The position numbers and the translations under genes were made by a program. Under the pieces are notes generated by a model that was not told the origin of the DNA, ran no database searches, and was given only the letters and a program-made list of their open reading frames with translations. DNA of 64,000 nucleotides from the NCBI RefSeq assembly GCF_002272865.1, contig NZ_MLAP01000002.1:160777-224776 (forward strand), given 5' to 3'. Shown piece by piece: positions 36,813-46,901 of the stretch (the first letter of the stretch is position 1; each line of letters begins with the position of its first letter). The stretch is from Helicobacter sp. 12S02634-8. GTDB lineage: Bacteria; Campylobacterota; Campylobacteria; Campylobacterales; Helicobacteraceae.

Positions 36813-36829
36813 TTTTAATATTATTAAAA
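36813..36829. promoter_or_regulatory. Fur-box-like palindrome upstream of the TonB receptor gene
   Basis: TTTTAATATTATTAAAA is a perfect palindrome with a one-base centre. It resembles the TAATAATnATTATTA type of Fur operator described for H. pylori and lies just upstream of the -10 box at 36842. Binding there would block the promoter. Confidence 0.6.
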
Positions 36830-36841
36830 TAATCCTTGCTA

Positions 36842-36847
36842 TATAAT
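36842..36847 (+). promoter_or_regulatory. Promoter -10 element of the TonB receptor gene
   Basis: TATAAT at 36842-36847 is a consensus -10 box 31 bases before the ATG, giving a leader of about 25 bases with AAGG seven bases before the start. Confidence 0.65.
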
Positions 36848-36877
36848 GCCTTTTATTTCAATATTCAAGGACTTTTT

Positions 36878-39076
36878 ATGCAACTTTTATATTTTAAGAA
36901 TCCTATCTTGTGTATCAAATCCCCCTCAAAAATTTTTATTTTCTTACTGACTTATCATCTCTCCTTGTTTGCACAAGACCAAGAAAAGACTTACACACTC
37001 AATAAATCTGTCGTTTCAGCTTCAGGCTTCGCCCAAGACCTCAAAGACGCGCCTGCTTCAATATCTGTCATCACAAAACAACAACTCGAAAGCCGCCCTT
37101 TTAAAGACATCGGTGAAGCTGTGTCTTTAGTCCCAGGGGTGAGTATCGATACCAATCAAGGGCAAAACGGCGCCTATCCCATCTCTATCCGAGGAATGCC
37201 CGCTGCTTATACGCTCATACTCATCGATGGCAAAAGGCAAGATGTCACCTCAGCAGCTTTCCCTAATGGCTATGGAGATTGGACTTTCTCAGGCTTCATG
37301 CCCCCTTTAGCAATGATCGAACGGATCGAGGTCATCAAAGGGCCAATGAGCACGCTCTATGGGAGTGATGCCATCGGTGGGGTCATCAACATCATCACGA
37401 AAAAAAATCTCGATAAATGGGGTTCTAGCTTCTCTTTGGAGAGCACTTTTGAAGAGAAAAAATATCTGGGTAATATCTATTCAGGAAGCTTTTATACTTC
37501 AGGCCCTCTTGATAAAGCCAAAAAATGGGGCATATCGCTGCGTGGACGCGAGTGGTATCGTGCCTTTGTGCCACTCAAAAATATGTCTGTTTTCAAAGAC
37601 ACCAAAGGACTCAATCCCACACAAACAGGCTACAATGGCTCTGATGGCAAAGTATCTATAGAAACCAACAACTACAATATCGGCACTCGGCTCTCCTATC
37701 GCCCTGATAACAACAACTACACCTATTTAGACGCCTTTTGGGCCGATCAATATCTCAATAACAATCGCCCTATCTACAGCTTGAGTGCGAATAAAAAACT
37801 CCACGCACTCAGGCAAAATATAATTCTAGCCCATCTGGGGAATTATTCATTTGGCAAGACAGATACCTCATTACAATACAACTCCACGCAACTCCACGGC
37901 CGCCCTATCGACCTCAAGACAGACCCTAGAGATAGGGATTTGAGAGGCGATGATGTGCTTGTTGATTCTAAGCTTGTGATGGGGCTAACATCTAGCAAGC
38001 TCACATTGGGTGGGAGGTATTGGTTTAGCAGTATGAACGATCGTGTATTGGTGCAAAAAAGCTTTATTTATCAACACAATGCGAGCTTGTTTGCTGAAAA
38101 TGAATTGGCCATTACTGATGATTTGTTTCTCACATTAGGTATTAGGGAGAATTGGAATTCATCTTTTGGGTTCAATACCTCGCCCAGAGCGTATTTGGTC
38201 TATAATGCGACAGATTATCTCACGCTCAAAGGTGGTGTTTCTACGGGGTATAAAACTCCAGGGATCAATCAAGCAGTAAAAGGCGTGTATAACTATGGCA
38301 AAAATGGGCGTTTCATCTATGGAAATCCCTCGCTCAAGCCAGAGAGCTCTATCAACTTTGAAGCTTCTATCTTGAGTGAAACAGACTATACAGACGCAGG
38401 TATCACGGGGTTTTATAATCTTTTTAATGACAAAATCACCTCTGCAGGCACAAAAGATCAAGGAGCCCTGCTCCCTGATGGAGAAATCTGTGTGCATAAA
38501 ATCTCAAGTGGCAGTGGTGGCTGTGAATACAATATCAATGCTGATAGTGCTAAAACTTATGGCGCAGAGGTATTTTTCACGCTAAAGCCCCTCAATATCG
38601 GCTTTGGCAATATCGGATTCAATCTCAACTACGCCTTCACACGCTCACTCATCACTTCAGGAGAGGGCAAGGGACTGCCTTTAAATGAAATCCCCGCACA
38701 CAATCTCAACGCCCAACTCAACTACACGTTCAAAAAAGTTGGCTTCTACCTAAGGAGCGAATACAGAGCACATCAGATATTCAAGGTCGGGCGTGGGTAT
38801 TCTAAACTCTCAGACCTCCAAAGTTTTAGGGCACTCAACCCAGATCATTGGTATTTCAAACCTTACTTTTTGCTCCATTTAGGCGGGAATTATGACATCA
38901 CACCCCAAATCCGAGTCAATGTCGGTGTGTATAATCTCTTAGACCATGATTTCATTGATTATAGCAATATCAATAATGGAGGCAAAGGCGGAAAAGTAAG
39001 CACAAGTCTATACAACAACTACGCTTATGTCCATGAGGGCAGGCGCTATTTTGTCAGCTTGAATATGGATTTTTAA
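36878..39076 (+). CDS. TonB-dependent outer-membrane receptor, catecholate-siderophore type
   Basis: The 732-residue protein starts at ATG 36878 (AAGG upstream); a TTG at 36836 lies before the -10 box and is rejected. A signal-like N-terminus ends near FAQDQEKTY. A TonB-box-like KSVVSASG then precedes the plug domain (ASISVITKQQLESRPFKDIG, then IRGMPAAYTLILIDGKRQ and IEVIKGPMSTLYGSDAIGGV). A long beta-barrel follows, ending in NMDF. The plug resembles FepA/CfrA-type receptors for ferric enterobactin, and the following esterase fits that substrate. The upstream palindrome implies iron repression. The real ligand is inferred, not shown. Confidence 0.9.
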   Translation: MQLLYFKNPILCIKSPSKIFIFLLTYHLSLFAQDQEKTYTLNKSVVSASGFAQDLKDAPASISVITKQQLESRPFKDIGEAVSLVPGVSIDTNQGQNGAYPISIRGMPAAYTLILIDGKRQDVTSAAFPNGYGDWTFSGFMPPLAMIERIEVIKGPMSTLYGSDAIGGVINIITKKNLDKWGSSFSLESTFEEKKYLGNIYSGSFYTSGPLDKAKKWGISLRGREWYRAFVPLKNMSVFKDTKGLNPTQTGYNGSDGKVSIETNNYNIGTRLSYRPDNNNYTYLDAFWADQYLNNNRPIYSLSANKKLHALRQNIILAHLGNYSFGKTDTSLQYNSTQLHGRPIDLKTDPRDRDLRGDDVLVDSKLVMGLTSSKLTLGGRYWFSSMNDRVLVQKSFIYQHNASLFAENELAITDDLFLTLGIRENWNSSFGFNTSPRAYLVYNATDYLTLKGGVSTGYKTPGINQAVKGVYNYGKNGRFIYGNPSLKPESSINFEASILSETDYTDAGITGFYNLFNDKITSAGTKDQGALLPDGEICVHKISSGSGGCEYNINADSAKTYGAEVFFTLKPLNIGFGNIGFNLNYAFTRSLITSGEGKGLPLNEIPAHNLNAQLNYTFKKVGFYLRSEYRAHQIFKVGRGYSKLSDLQSFRALNPDHWYFKPYFLLHLGGNYDITPQIRVNVGVYNLLDHDFIDYSNINNGGKGGKVSTSLYNNYAYVHEGRRYFVSLNMDF

Positions 39077-39086
39077 GGGGCTAGAA

Positions 39087-39899
39087 ATGCAAATGATTCT
39101 TTTTGTCTTGCTAGGTCTTTTGTCTTTATGGCTTGAGGCCAAGCCCAATCAAGATATCCCGCCCATCAAAAAAGAAGTCTATACGCACTTCAAGCTCAAA
39201 AACTTCACTCTAAGCAGCGCTCAAGGCAGAAAATATAAAATTTTCCTCGCTATCCCCTCTACCCCGCCCCCTAAAGAGGGTTATAGCGTCTTGTATATGC
39301 TCGATGGCAACAAACAATTCCCTATGCTCCTCAATCTCTACACGCCCATAAGCTCGCCCCCTTTGATAGTAGCCATCGGCTATTTGGGACATCTGGGCTA
39401 TGATATTCCTGCTAGAACTCATGACTACACGCCCAAAGCAAAGGGCAAACAATATGCACAAGGTGGGGGAGCAGAGGAGTTCTATCATTTCATAGAAAAT
39501 AAACTCAAGCCCACCATCACAAGCCACTATCCCATCAACACAAACAAACAAGCCTTATTTGGACACTCATTTGGTGGGCTATTTGTCTTATACACACTAT
39601 TCACACACCCAAAGGCATTTAACGACTATATCGCTGCTTCTCCCTCGCTATGGTGGGGCGATGGAGTCATTATCCCCACACACAAGCCCTTTATCAAATC
39701 CCTCCCCCACTCACTCACCATCACATTAGGCGAGCTAGAAAACAAGCCCTCTAAAGCCCCTTTTAACGCCTATACACTCACACAAGAGCTACGCAAGCAA
39801 GGAGTCAATGCAGCATTTATCTCTTTCCCCCATCAAACCCACGGCAGTTCCATTGCTGCTGCGCTCAAAACTGCACTCAAGGTCATTGCAAGCCCCTAA
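39087..39899 (+). CDS. Exported alpha/beta-hydrolase, siderophore (trilactone) esterase-like
   Basis: The 270-residue protein has an N-terminal signal-like segment (MQMILFVLLGLLSLWLEA). Its alpha/beta-hydrolase fold carries the nucleophile elbow FGHSFGG (Ser161), the downstream ASPSLWWGD typical of the esterase D/IroE/Fes-like group, and His252 in HQTHGSS as the likely catalytic His. Ten bases separate it from the receptor gene, so they form one operon. C. jejuni Cee is a known periplasmic enterobactin trilactone esterase working with CfrA, and this pair looks analogous. The function is inferred from fold and context. Confidence 0.85.
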   Translation: MQMILFVLLGLLSLWLEAKPNQDIPPIKKEVYTHFKLKNFTLSSAQGRKYKIFLAIPSTPPPKEGYSVLYMLDGNKQFPMLLNLYTPISSPPLIVAIGYLGHLGYDIPARTHDYTPKAKGKQYAQGGGAEEFYHFIENKLKPTITSHYPINTNKQALFGHSFGGLFVLYTLFTHPKAFNDYIAASPSLWWGDGVIIPTHKPFIKSLPHSLTITLGELENKPSKAPFNAYTLTQELRKQGVNAAFISFPHQTHGSSIAAALKTALKVIASP

Positions 39900-39965
39900 G
39901 ATACAATTCGCACTCTAAAGCCCTTGGCAAGCCTTGTATCACACCTTTAAAAACTCTCTATGAAA

Positions 39966-40003
39966 AAACCCCCTCTCTCTCTTGCAAAAGCAAAGCTAGG
40001 GGG
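39966..40003 (-). terminator. Rho-independent terminator for the outer-membrane protein gene
   Basis: On the minus strand CCCCCT pairs with AGGGGG around an inner TTGC/GCAA hairpin, followed by TTTTTT. It lies 36 bases after the stop of the 40.0 kb gene and between convergent genes. Confidence 0.65.
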
Positions 40004-40038
40004 CAAAATGTTAAAATACTAGAAGATATTAAAAAATA

Positions 40039-40842
40039 TTAGAAGATATAAGAAATAAATGCATAAAACCTTTGATAATCCACACCAAACAAATCTCTAC
40101 CCCTCGCGCGTGTGATACTCAAAGTATCAAGCCCCTCTGCGATAGCCCTATCATCAAAATGTGTTTGTGCTGCACGATTGGTCAATGAGCCTGTGACATA
40201 GCGAACGCCTAGATTAACGACATTGCTAAATTTATAGCCCAACCCCCCTCCATAGATCAATCCATCATAATTGGTGCTAATCGTGGGATTGGCCCCACGC
40301 CCTGTCGCCATATAAGTGTCTTTCATGAACAACCAAGTATAGCCCACAAGCCCCACAACATAAAAGCCCTTGTATTCAAGCCCCAACATCAAAGGCAGCT
40401 GGATACCATAGCCTGCTATGCCCTCAGTTTCTTGAACCTCTAGCAATCGATGGTCGCTCAAGACATTGGATCTCCCTCGTATCATCAAATAGATAGGAAC
40501 GCTCAGCTCAGTCCCTGCCATCAAGCTCAGTCCCCCAAAAAGGGATTCAATACTCCGAATATAGGTGCTATAAGCCAAATCAGCAGAAACATATTGGGAA
40601 CGTCCTAGCATTGTATAAGAACTCCCGATACTCCCTTCATTGAATAAATACCACCTTCGCACAGAGCCTGTAGCCTTGGTGCCGCTGACAATTGAACCTT
40701 TGGTGAATTGGCGCAACACACCATTGCGATTATTCTGGACACTCTTGAGTGTGCTTTTGGGATTTCTAGGATCTTTAGCCACAGCCTCAGCACTGACAAA
40801 AAGCATTGCTATAGACACACATACAAATAATATTTTTTTCAC
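40039..40842 (-). CDS. Predicted outer-membrane protein
   Basis: The 267-residue protein has a signal peptide (MKKILFVCVSIAMLFVSAEA, cleavage near VAK). Alternating hydrophobic and glycine-rich strands follow (GLEYKGFYVVGLVGYTW, LIYGGGLGYKFSNVVNLGVRY), and it ends in RFYAFISYIF with a terminal Phe, as expected of a beta-barrel. It resembles the other barrel at 11.5 kb only in general style. No Hop/Hom N-terminal motif is visible. It is monocistronic, opposite to addA. Confidence 0.8.
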   Translation of the reverse strand: MKKILFVCVSIAMLFVSAEAVAKDPRNPKSTLKSVQNNRNGVLRQFTKGSIVSGTKATGSVRRWYLFNEGSIGSSYTMLGRSQYVSADLAYSTYIRSIESLFGGLSLMAGTELSVPIYLMIRGRSNVLSDHRLLEVQETEGIAGYGIQLPLMLGLEYKGFYVVGLVGYTWLFMKDTYMATGRGANPTISTNYDGLIYGGGLGYKFSNVVNLGVRYVTGSLTNRAAQTHFDDRAIAEGLDTLSITRARGRDLFGVDYQRFYAFISYIF

Positions 40843-40940
40843 TCTAAAGCCTTTGTAAAGAGATTTGAAATTCTATTACAAAAATCGGCAAAAATTAGAT
40901 ATATTTAACATCGCTAAAATCCAATGCTTAAGGAGTAGTT

Positions 40941-43712
40941 TTGAACTCTAAACAATGGCTTGCCCTCAAGGCTTCTGCAGGAAGTGGGAAAACCTTTGCC
41001 CTTTCAATGCGATATGTCAGCTTGCTTTTGCGTGGAGCTAATCCCAATGAAATCCTCACCCTCACCTTTACCAAAAAAGCTGCCCTAGAGATGAGCAAAC
41101 GGATCCAAAAAAATCTCTTAGAGCTCAAAAACGATCGCAACGCCCAAGCCCTCAAAGATGAGCTAGCCCGCTATGGCATTACAGCTGCAAGTATCCGTGA
41201 AAATATTGATAAAGTCTATCAAAAATTCCTAGATTCCAATACAAAAATCACAACAATCGATGCGTTTTTGAACTCTATCCTCAAAAAATTCTGCTGGTAT
41301 GCTGGGGTCAGCCACGGATTTCAGGTCGAATTTGAAGATAAAAATGCAATTTTTGAAGACTTCCTATCCTCGCTCTGCCAAAAAGATTTCAAAAGATTTT
41401 TAGACTTTTGTGTTGATGTTTCCATCAGCCCGCAGGTTATATTAGACTTGATTGCTCAGCTCAATGCCCAACATTTCAAGATCGATGACCATCTCTACAA
41501 ACCCACAAACTCCCCAACTCAAGCAGATATTTTACACACTGCTACAACGATCAAAAATTATATCAGCGGACTCGAAAATGCTTCTGCTAGTGCAAAAGAG
41601 GCTATCAAAAATGAAAGTTTCAAAACACTCCTTGAAAGCAAACTTTCGTGGCTCAAAGAAGATTATCGCTTTTTCAAAAAGCTCGATCTAACCCCCATCG
41701 CACACACAATACAAGAGTTTAAAAATATGTTCCAAGAGTATTTTGACGCTCAAGAATATGCTATATTTTCTGAACTTGCCTACTTTCTTAAGCAATACAA
41801 ACAAAGAAGAAAAATCTCAACAAGCACACTGAGCTTTGAAGCCATCACACTCAAGACCTATGAATTGCTCCAAGAGCATTTTGAACGGGATTTTTTCTAT
41901 TTCAGATTGGACGCACACATCACACATATCCTTATTGATGAATTCCAAGACACCAGCACAATCCAATACAAAATCCTCAAGCCCTTGATCGATGAAATCT
42001 ATGCAGGGAAAGGGCGATTTGAAGAGAGGAGTGTCTTTTTTGTAGGGGATAGTAAACAGAGTATCTATCGCTTCAGAGGGAGCAATAGCGAGCTTTTTGA
42101 TGAAGTATCCAGAAATATCCAACAAGAAAATCTGCCCTATAACTACCGAAGCTCGAGTCTTGTAGTCGATTATGTCAATGAGATTTTTGCCCCCAAAATC
42201 CCTAACTATATCCCCCAGCAAACCCCTCCAGACAAAAGCACCACCCAAGGCTATATCAAAGCCTGCCCTGTAGCGATAGGAGAAGACAAAAATGATAATA
42301 GAGAAAGAGTATTCACTGCTATCAAAACCCATATCGACACGCTGCTTGCAAACAACATTTCTATGGAAAAAATCGCTGTTTTGTGCTTTAACAATGCCGA
42401 TGTGGATGCACTCAAAGAATTTTTATTACTCCATAACCCCACACTCCAAATCCTTACAGAAGCCACGAGCAAGCTCTGTATGCAAAATGAATCCAAAATC
42501 ATCTTGCACGCCATAGACTTTGCACAAACCCAGCTTGAATTGTATAAAAAATCTGCCATCAAACTAGCTGGACTGCCCTATGATACCGATATTATAATGC
42601 CTACATACACTGCTGTGAAATCCCCGCAGAAATTTGTCCTTGAAGTGATGGAAACCTTTGGGCTTTATGGGAAAGCAGCGCAGCAAATGCTAGAAGCTTC
42701 CTTTGCCTATGACAATCTTGAAGATTTCAAAGAAGGGCTCAATCGGAGCGAAAATAAATTCAGTCCTGAAGCCCAAAAAGGACTTTTAATCATGACAATC
42801 CATAAATCCAAGGGATTAGAATTTGATTATGTCCTCTTGTGCGATCGTATCAAAGACCCCACCTATGACCGCAATAAATTTTTCCTCCAATATCAAGGTA
42901 TCGAGCTCAAAAGAATATTTTATAAAGCCCTATCTGCTGAAAGCACAACGCGTGAAATGGTAGATCCCATCTATCAAGAAGCCCTAGAGGGAGAAAATTC
43001 CCAAGCAGCCACAGAAAAAATCAATGTCTTGTATGTAGCCTTCACACGCGCTAAAGAGGGACTTATCATCATCTATAAAGACACAGAAAAAGAAAGCAAA
43101 AGCGCTTTCACCTCCCTTGATCTCAAACCCATAGAATATGGCAAAATCTCCACCCCTCCCATCGCCCATATTTCACAACCCACCCAAATTCCTCAATATA
43201 TCCAGCAGCAAAACTTTGGCAAGCAAGTTGATTTTATCAAACAAGACACCCCCACACAAGACTTCAGCCACCTAGACGCTATCTTTGGAGAAGCCCTGCA
43301 CCAAGCCCTTGAATACAAACTTGGCCACCATATCCCCCCACACACAATCGCCCAAAAAATCAACAATCAATTTGGCTACTACCTGCCACAAAAAAGTATC
43401 CAACGCATTTTTGAACTCATAGAAAATCTCCAAAAAAATGCAACATTTCAATCAATCATCAGAGAAAGTTCGATAAAATCGGAGGTTTCATATTTGTATC
43501 GTGATACGCTCAATCGTATCGATGGGTTGATTTTAGATGCAAACAACCAAGTCATCATTATTGATTATAAAAGTGGTATCAAAAACAAAGAAAAACATAT
43601 CGAACAAGTCAAAAAATATTTGGAATTTACCCAAACACAATTCGCACATAACCCCACAAAAGCTTATGTTTTATATGTGCGTGACCCCATAGAGTTTATC
43701 CCTGTGATATAG
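40941..43712 (+). CDS. addA: AddA-type helicase-nuclease (RecB-like), double-strand break repair
   Basis: AddA, with AddB, resects double-strand breaks for recombination. The 923-residue protein starts at TTG 40941, with AAGGAG five bases upstream. It has Walker [10 protein letters not shown] (about 10-18), TLTFTKKAA, the [11 protein letters not shown] box, [33 protein letters not shown] and [10 protein letters not shown]. The C-terminal RecB-type nuclease motif [20 protein letters not shown] (about 860-879) is intact. The length is short for the family but normal for Helicobacter. AddB is not nearby, also as in H. pylori, where HP1553 precedes nhaA. Confidence 0.92.
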   Translation: MNSKQWLALKASAGSGKTFALSMRYVSLLLRGANPNEILTLTFTKKAALEMSKRIQKNLLELKNDRNAQALKDELARYGITAASIRENIDKVYQKFLDSNTKITTIDAFLNSILKKFCWYAGVSHGFQVEFEDKNAIFEDFLSSLCQKDFKRFLDFCVDVSISPQVILDLIAQLNAQHFKIDDHLYKPTNSPTQADILHTATTIKNYISGLENASASAKEAIKNESFKTLLESKLSWLKEDYRFFKKLDLTPIAHTIQEFKNMFQEYFDAQEYAIFSELAYFLKQYKQRRKISTSTLSFEAITLKTYELLQEHFERDFFYFRLDAHITHILIDEFQDTSTIQYKILKPLIDEIYAGKGRFEERSVFFVGDSKQSIYRFRGSNSELFDEVSRNIQQENLPYNYRSSSLVVDYVNEIFAPKIPNYIPQQTPPDKSTTQGYIKACPVAIGEDKNDNRERVFTAIKTHIDTLLANNISMEKIAVLCFNNADVDALKEFLLLHNPTLQILTEATSKLCMQNESKIILHAIDFAQTQLELYKKSAIKLAGLPYDTDIIMPTYTAVKSPQKFVLEVMETFGLYGKAAQQMLEASFAYDNLEDFKEGLNRSENKFSPEAQKGLLIMTIHKSKGLEFDYVLLCDRIKDPTYDRNKFFLQYQGIELKRIFYKALSAESTTREMVDPIYQEALEGENSQAATEKINVLYVAFTRAKEGLIIIYKDTEKESKSAFTSLDLKPIEYGKISTPPIAHISQPTQIPQYIQQQNFGKQVDFIKQDTPTQDFSHLDAIFGEALHQALEYKLGHHIPPHTIAQKINNQFGYYLPQKSIQRIFELIENLQKNATFQSIIRESSIKSEVSYLYRDTLNRIDGLILDANNQVIIIDYKSGIKNKEKHIEQVKKYLEFTQTQFAHNPTKAYVLYVRDPIEFIPVI

Positions 43713-43744
43713 CTTCGTTTTGGAGGAGAACAATAAGGAGAAAA

Positions 43745-45223
43745 ATGGAAGAAATATTGAAAGTTTCTAAAGAAGATCAAAAAGCTCAAAATTCCACCTA
43801 CTACATCAAAGACAAACTACAAAGAGGCCTGCATACATTTATCGGGCACGAATCTTTTGGTGGATTGCTGCTGTTTTTTTGCGTGGTGCTAGCGCTCATC
43901 ATTGCCAACTCAGAGTTTTCTAATATCTATTTTGGTATCTGGCAGTTAGAATTTGGCGGCTTCATCGGCAACAAAAGCAGTGGCGTGACACTTTTAGCCT
44001 TTATCAATGATGTTTTGATGTCATTGTTTTTTTTGATGGTGGGGTTAGAGATGAAACGAGAGGTGCTATATGGCGAGCTAGCAGGCTTTAAAAAAGTCGG
44101 CTTCTCTGTCTTTGGGGCACTTGGAGGTATGGTAGTCCCGATTCTGATTTATATCTATTTCAACCACAATACCCCATCAGCCCACGGCTTTGGCGTGGCT
44201 ATGAGCACAGATACAGCGTTTGCACTGGGCGTGATCTTGCTTTTAGGCAAGCGCGTGCCTCCTGTGATTAAGATTTTTCTTGTCACACTCGCTGTTGCTG
44301 ATGACTTAGGGGCTATCAGTGTGATCGCGCTATTTTATACCAACACGCTCCATTTGGGCTGGCTTTATGTGTCTTTGGGTCTTATCTGTGTCCTCATCTA
44401 TCTCAACTACACAGACACCAAATACCTATCGAGCTATCTGGGCGTGGGAGTTTTGCTTTGGATTGCTGTGCATAATAGTGGTATCCACGCCACCGTAGCA
44501 GCTGTGATCTTAGCTCTCACCATACCTGGAAGATCCAATATCACCAAAACATATTTCATGAATATGATGGAAGAATGGAATAAAATCAATTTCATGACCA
44601 ACAATGGCAGAGATATCCATATCGATCCCATTGAGGGGAAAATGGGATTTCTGAGGGCTTCGTGGAAAAATATCAAAAATTTCATACGCTCCAGTGAAGA
44701 TGTCGAGAAAAAAATCGATATGGAAAAAATCAGCAAACAAGTCCATATGCTCGATACCATCGCTAAATATTCCAAATATGCCCAAAACCCCCTTATTCGT
44801 ATCGAAGTAGCCCTGCAGCCGCTGTGTGCGTATTTTATCGTGCCATTATTTGCCTTTGCCAATGCAGGGGTCAAAATCAGTGCAGATGTGGCATTTAATA
44901 TCGATGGAATCTTCTATGGAACGGTGCTTGGGCTTGTGATCGGCAAGCCTGTGGGGATTGTGGTATTTACTTATTTGAGCGAAAAGCTCAATCTTTCTGT
45001 GCGCCCTAAGGGCTTGAATTATGGACATATCCTTGCTGCGGGCTCTCTAGCAGGGATTGGCTTTACAATGTCAATGTTTGTAGCAAACCTTGCTTATAAC
45101 AACCCTGCTGCGATCGATGTTTCTAAAATCTCTATCTTGTTTGCTTCTTTGATTTCTGTGATTTTAGGCATTATCTTGATGTTTTTGAGCACAAAATCCC
45201 CAAAAAGGAGGCTCTATGCCTGA
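43745..45223 (+). CDS. nhaA1: Na+/H+ antiporter NhaA, first of two tandem copies
   Basis: NhaA exchanges protons for sodium across the inner membrane to control pH and salt. The 492-residue protein has about 12 hydrophobic segments and the paired aspartates Asp186-Asp187 in [13 protein letters not shown], the ion-binding site. It also has [11 protein letters not shown] and [14 protein letters not shown] long polar insert of about 70 residues (about 279-348, rich in Asn, Lys and Met) interrupts the region usually occupied by a short cytoplasmic loop, making it about 50 residues longer than the next copy. AAGGAG precedes the ATG. Its stop overlaps nhaA2 by eight bases. Confidence 0.93.
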   Translation: MEEILKVSKEDQKAQNSTYYIKDKLQRGLHTFIGHESFGGLLLFFCVVLALIIANSEFSNIYFGIWQLEFGGFIGNKSSGVTLLAFINDVLMSLFFLMVGLEMKREVLYGELAGFKKVGFSVFGALGGMVVPILIYIYFNHNTPSAHGFGVAMSTDTAFALGVILLLGKRVPPVIKIFLVTLAVADDLGAISVIALFYTNTLHLGWLYVSLGLICVLIYLNYTDTKYLSSYLGVGVLLWIAVHNSGIHATVAAVILALTIPGRSNITKTYFMNMMEEWNKINFMTNNGRDIHIDPIEGKMGFLRASWKNIKNFIRSSEDVEKKIDMEKISKQVHMLDTIAKYSKYAQNPLIRIEVALQPLCAYFIVPLFAFANAGVKISADVAFNIDGIFYGTVLGLVIGKPVGIVVFTYLSEKLNLSVRPKGLNYGHILAAGSLAGIGFTMSMFVANLAYNNPAAIDVSKISILFASLISVILGIILMFLSTKSPKRRLYA

Positions 45224-46547
45224 ATTAGAAATGCCCGCACGAACAAGCTTGGCTAGAGTTTTTTTGAATTTTATCAAAAGTGAATCTTTTGGTGGGATTT
45301 TTTTATTCATCAGTGCACTTTTGGCAATGGTAGTAGCAAACTCCCCTTGGAGTGCATACTACTTTGAGTTCTGGCATATGGATTTTGGCTTCTCGCTTGG
45401 AGAGCATTTTGTCGGATTTTCTATACACAATTGGATCAATGATGTCTTGATGGCGCTATTTTTCTTGATGGTGGGCTTAGAAATCAAAAGAGAAGTGCTC
45501 TTTGGTGAGCTTTCTGGCTTTAAAAAGGCCGCATTTCCTGCGATCGCAGCACTTGGTGGTATGATAGCCCCAGGCTTGATTTATTATGGACTCAACGCAG
45601 GCACAGATTCTTACCACGGATTTGGTATCCCTATGGCCACTGATATTGCCTTTGCTTTAGGGGTGATCATGCTTTTAGGCAAAAGAGTCCCCATGGCTTT
45701 GAAGGTATTTTTAGTCACGCTCGCTGTTGCTGATGACTTAGGGGCGATTGTTGTCATTGCGATTTTTTATACCTCAGGGCTAGAGTTCATGTGGCTATTG
45801 GTGGCTGCTTTGATTGTGGTGATTCTCATTGCGCTCAACAAAATAGGTGTTAAAAATCTGATTCCTTATTTGATTTTGGGTATTTTCCTTTGGTTTGCTG
45901 TGCATCATAGCGGTATCCACGCTACTATCGCTGCTGTGGTGCTAGCATTTTGTATCCCCATCAAACCCCATAAACAAAACGAAAACTTCTCCCATCTCAT
46001 CAAAACTCTGGGTGAGTCCTTCAGACTCAAAAGCTCCCAACACAATCAAGCGCTTTTAAACCAAGAACAAATCCATATCCTCTATGCCATCAAAGATGAA
46101 GCCAAAGCAATCCAAAGCCCCTTAGGTAGGCTAGAGCATATGCTCCAACCTTGGAGTGCTTATTTCATCATGCCCTTATTTGCCTTTGCTAATGCAGGGG
46201 TGAATATCGGGAGTGATATCCACTTTGATACCGACCATATCCTTTTGGGCGTGATTTTAGGGCTTGTGATCGGCAAGCCTGTGGGGATTTTTATCATCAC
46301 CTTTTTATGCGAAAAGCTAGGGATTGCCTCAAGACCTCAAGGGATCAGCTGGGGGCATATCCTTGGGGCAGGAATGCTCGCTGGAATCGGCTTTACAATG
46401 TCGATGTTTGTTTCTAATCTTGCCTTTTCTCACCCTGAATCCATGGAAGTATCTAAGGTTTCTATTTTGCTAGGCTCATTGATTTCTGGGGTGATTGGGG
46501 TGATTTATCTGATGGTATTGCATGCCCTAAAAGCTAAAGGAAATTAA
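45216..46547 (+). CDS. nhaA2: Na+/H+ antiporter NhaA, second tandem copy
   Basis: The 443-residue copy has the same architecture: [10 protein letters not shown], Asp173-Asp174 in [25 protein letters not shown] and [15 protein letters not shown]. It has the standard shorter loop. The two proteins share long identical-looking stretches, for example around the DD motif and the [10 protein letters not shown] and [11 protein letters not shown] segments, so they arose by duplication. Campylobacter jejuni also has adjacent nhaA1 and nhaA2, whereas H. pylori keeps one. An AGGAGG-type ribosome-binding site lies just before the ATG, within nhaA1. Confidence 0.93.
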   Translation: MPELEMPARTSLARVFLNFIKSESFGGIFLFISALLAMVVANSPWSAYYFEFWHMDFGFSLGEHFVGFSIHNWINDVLMALFFLMVGLEIKREVLFGELSGFKKAAFPAIAALGGMIAPGLIYYGLNAGTDSYHGFGIPMATDIAFALGVIMLLGKRVPMALKVFLVTLAVADDLGAIVVIAIFYTSGLEFMWLLVAALIVVILIALNKIGVKNLIPYLILGIFLWFAVHHSGIHATIAAVVLAFCIPIKPHKQNENFSHLIKTLGESFRLKSSQHNQALLNQEQIHILYAIKDEAKAIQSPLGRLEHMLQPWSAYFIMPLFAFANAGVNIGSDIHFDTDHILLGVILGLVIGKPVGIFIITFLCEKLGIASRPQGISWGHILGAGMLAGIGFTMSMFVSNLAFSHPESMEVSKVSILLGSLISGVIGVIYLMVLHALKAKGN

Positions 46548-46560
46548 ATGAAACAAATGA

Positions 46561-46566
46561 TAAAAT
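46561..46566 (+). promoter_or_regulatory. Putative yajC-secDF promoter -10 element
   Basis: TGATAAAAT ends at 46566, directly after the nhaA2 stop and about 30 bases before the yajC ATG. It may add an internal promoter to the run. Confidence 0.4.
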
Positions 46567-46596
46567 ATACCCTTATTTCAACACAAAAGGACATCG

Positions 46597-46881
46597 ATGC
46601 AAAATTATAAAGAGCTCTTAACTTCTATCCTGCCACTCTTGGTATTGTTTGGTGTGTTTTATTTCTTCATTATTCGCCCCCAACGCACCCAACAAAAAAG
46701 ACACAAAGAAATGCTAGCCAATCTCCAAAAAGGCGATAAAATCGTTACACAAGGTGGCTTTATCTGTGAGGTGATCAAGCCTGAAGATACATTTTTTAGT
46801 GTCAAGCTCAATGATGATACGATTGTCAAGCTGTCTAAAGAATATGTTGCCTATAAACTCGGTGATACCAACTCAAAATAA
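46597..46881 (+). CDS. yajC: Preprotein translocase subunit YajC
   Basis: YajC is a small single-span partner of SecDF in the Sec holotranslocon. The 94-residue protein has one membrane helix (about residues 10-26, LLVLFGVFYFFIIRP). The PQRTQQKRHKEMLANLQKGDKIVTQGGF segment that defines the family follows. AAAGGA precedes the ATG. It is followed by secD and secF in the same order as in H. pylori and most bacteria. Confidence 0.94.
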   Translation: MQNYKELLTSILPLLVLFGVFYFFIIRPQRTQQKRHKEMLANLQKGDKIVTQGGFICEVIKPEDTFFSVKLNDDTIVKLSKEYVAYKLGDTNSK

Positions 46882-46901
46882 AATCAAAGTAATATTCTAA
46901 T

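Noticed and set aside
36836..36877. Upstream TTG start for the TonB receptor
   Set aside because: The codon precedes the -10 box and would put the promoter inside the gene; the ATG at 36878 has a proper ribosome-binding site.
40019..40050. Short repeated TAGAAGATAT motif after the 40.0 kb gene
   Set aside because: Two copies in AT-rich DNA, too short to distinguish from chance.
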